This document shows positions 6,658-7,486 of a DNA stretch of 7,486 nt, in pieces. Under the pieces are notes generated by a model. The model was not told where the DNA came from and did not search any database. It was given only the letters and a program-made list of their open reading frames with translations. Origin of the DNA: an uncultured Cellvibrio sp. (GTDB lineage: Bacteria > Pseudomonadota > Gammaproteobacteria > Pseudomonadales > Cellvibrionaceae); assembly GCA_946482385.1 (NCBI GenBank), contig CAMLRI010000089.1:1-7486 (forward strand). The letters are read 5' to 3'. Position 1 is the first letter of the stretch. Each line of letters opens with the position of its first letter. The position numbers and the translations under genes are program-made.

Positions 6658-7131
6658 TCAACCCACCTGAATGTGCGGCAATTGCCCCGCCGGTAACGAC
6701 AGTTTTTCGCTGGGTGCAATTACTTCGGCAACGCCTTTGGCAATCAACTTGCCATCCTGGTTGTGGGCTTCGCAGTCGATAGTCACCAACTTTACCCGCT
6801 CTTTAATCTCGGCCACCGTCAGGGTCACAGTCACCTCATCGCCCACTTTTACCGGATGCTTAAAGCTCAGGCTTTGGCTGCGGTAGACAGAGCCTGGGCC
6901 AGGCAAGCAGGTGGCTATGGCGGCAGACACCAGGGCACCAGTCCACATACCGTGGCCGATAGGCTCGCCAAACGGCGTGGTGGCGGCATAGGTTTTATCC
7001 AGGTGCACCGGGTTTACATCGCCGGAACAGGCGGCAAAGAGCACTATGTCGCGCTCGGTAAGGGTTTTGCGGTAGCTGGCGGTCTGGCCGATAACCAGCT
7101 CATTGATTGGATAATTTTCAAGCAAATTCAT
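6658..7131 (-). CDS. MaoC/PhaJ-type (R)-specific enoyl-CoA hydratase
   Basis: Members of this hot-dog-fold family hydrate trans-2-enoyl-CoA to (R)-3-hydroxyacyl-CoA, linking beta-oxidation to polyhydroxyalkanoate synthesis or other acyl-CoA pathways. The 157-residue product has the family signature: Asp38 and His43 in SGDVNPVHLD (the catalytic pair of PhaJ), then HGMWTGALVSAAIATCLPGPGS and SFKHPVKVGDEV. Length is close to the usual single-domain 135-160 residues. The start at 7131 has a modest GGGG element 7 nt upstream (7139-7142). No PHA synthase or beta-oxidation gene is visible nearby, so the pathway is not fixed by context. It is convergent with the S9 peptidase and divergent from the stress-protein gene. 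Some relatives act on other acyl-CoA or acyl-ACP substrates. Confidence 0.92.
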   Translation of the reverse strand: MNLLENYPINELVIGQTASYRKTLTERDIVLFAACSGDVNPVHLDKTYAATTPFGEPIGHGMWTGALVSAAIATCLPGPGSVYRSQSLSFKHPVKVGDEVTVTLTVAEIKERVKLVTIDCEAHNQDGKLIAKGVAEVIAPSEKLSLPAGQLPHIQVG

Positions 7132-7224
7132 AGGGATACCCCAGGGCAGGTGTAAAAAAGGCGCATAGTTTACGCCAGATCAAAGGCATTTACCCTTTAG
7201 CCTCCGGGCATTGGGGTTTCGCCC

Positions 7225-7253
7225 TGTAAAAAGCCGGGCGGGGTTGCTATGCT
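7225..7253 (+). promoter_or_regulatory. Candidate extended -10 promoter for the gene starting at 7308
   Basis: TGCTATGCT (7245-7253) is a good extended -10 (TGnTATGCT). A weak -35, TGTAAA (7225-7230), lies 17 nt upstream of the hexamer. It would give a leader of roughly 48 nt. The same 176-bp gap must also drive the minus-strand MaoC gene, for which I find only a TAAACT-like -10 without a matching -35. Confidence 0.4.
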
Positions 7254-7307
7254 AGCCGCCAGCAAACGATAACAACCCCCAAATTCAGGGAACCAGTAGG
7301 AGCCGCT

Positions 7308-7486
7308 ATGTCCAAGCCAGAAAAATTATTTGTCGTTGTCGACCCTAACGACACCCACCATATCGCCCTGGAGCGCGCCATTATTACTTCGGCCCTGCGC
7401 GATCCCAAACCCAAAATCCACGCCTTTGTCGCCGTTGACCCCAACGCAGTGGATACCCGTATCGTTAACGAAAACCTGTTCCGCGA
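7308..7486 (+). CDS. Probable universal stress protein (UspA/UspE-like), N-terminal part only
   Basis: Fifty-nine codons are visible before the window ends. The N-terminus (MSKPEKLFVVVDPND, then HHIALERAI) has the pattern of the first beta-strand and helix of Usp domains: a hydrophobic strand ending in V-D-P, then A-L-E-R-A. HAFVAVDPNAVDT fits the second strand. Usp proteins bind nucleotide in some subfamilies and aid survival under starvation or stress; the ATP-binding GxxGxxx(S/T) motif lies near the domain end and would be outside the window. The start is well supported by AGGAG at 7298-7302, 5 nt before the ATG. Family assignment rests on this short segment only. Confidence 0.65.
   Translation, partial: MSKPEKLFVVVDPNDTHHIALERAIITSALRDPKPKIHAFVAVDPNAVDTRIVNENLFR

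Noticed and set aside
7201..7243. GC-rich hairpin or terminator in the gap before the stress-type gene
   Set aside because: Only 4-bp GGGC/GCCC pairings could be found, and no matching arm precedes the T-run on the minus strand.

Overview
The window looks like ordinary, dense chromosome from a gammaproteobacterium, probably of the Cellvibrio/Pseudomonas side. The evidence is the order motY <- -> pyrC -> rnt, which I recall from Pseudomonas aeruginosa, a MucD-type periplasmic protease, and protein sequences close to gammaproteobacterial families. Most genes are GC-rich with G/C-ending codons. One gene, an S9 peptidase, is clearly AT-rich.

Layout. 1-1373 (minus): nearly complete DegP/MucD-type periplasmic serine protease, cut at its C-terminus by the window edge. 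1374-1477: gap holding a candidate sigma-E/AlgU promoter and a strong hairpin for the protease mRNA. 1478-2545 (minus): MotY-like flagellar stator protein with an unusual C-terminal helical tail. 2546-2711: divergent control region between motY and pyrC. 2712-3752 (plus): class II dihydroorotase PyrC. 3797-4468 (plus): ribonuclease T. 4567-6555 (plus): secreted prolyl-oligopeptidase-family (S9) peptidase, AT-rich, probably acquired separately. 6603-6644: perfect inverted repeat between convergent genes. 6658-7131 (minus): MaoC/PhaJ-type enoyl-CoA hydratase. 7132-7307: divergent control region. 7308-7486 (plus): start of a probable universal-stress-type protein, cut by the window edge. No stretch above 300 bases lacks a gene. 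I saw no tRNA, rRNA, CRISPR array, insertion sequence or phage gene.

The genes do not form one pathway. pyrC (pyrimidine synthesis) and rnt (RNA 3'-end trimming) are close enough, 44 bp apart, to share a transcript. MotY and the protease both act in the periplasm and lie in the same direction, but the protease seems to have its own envelope-stress promoter. I found no convincing previously undescribed multi-gene system. The points most worth a second look are regulatory (the protease promoter and leader, the pyrC start region) and the modified MotY C-terminus.
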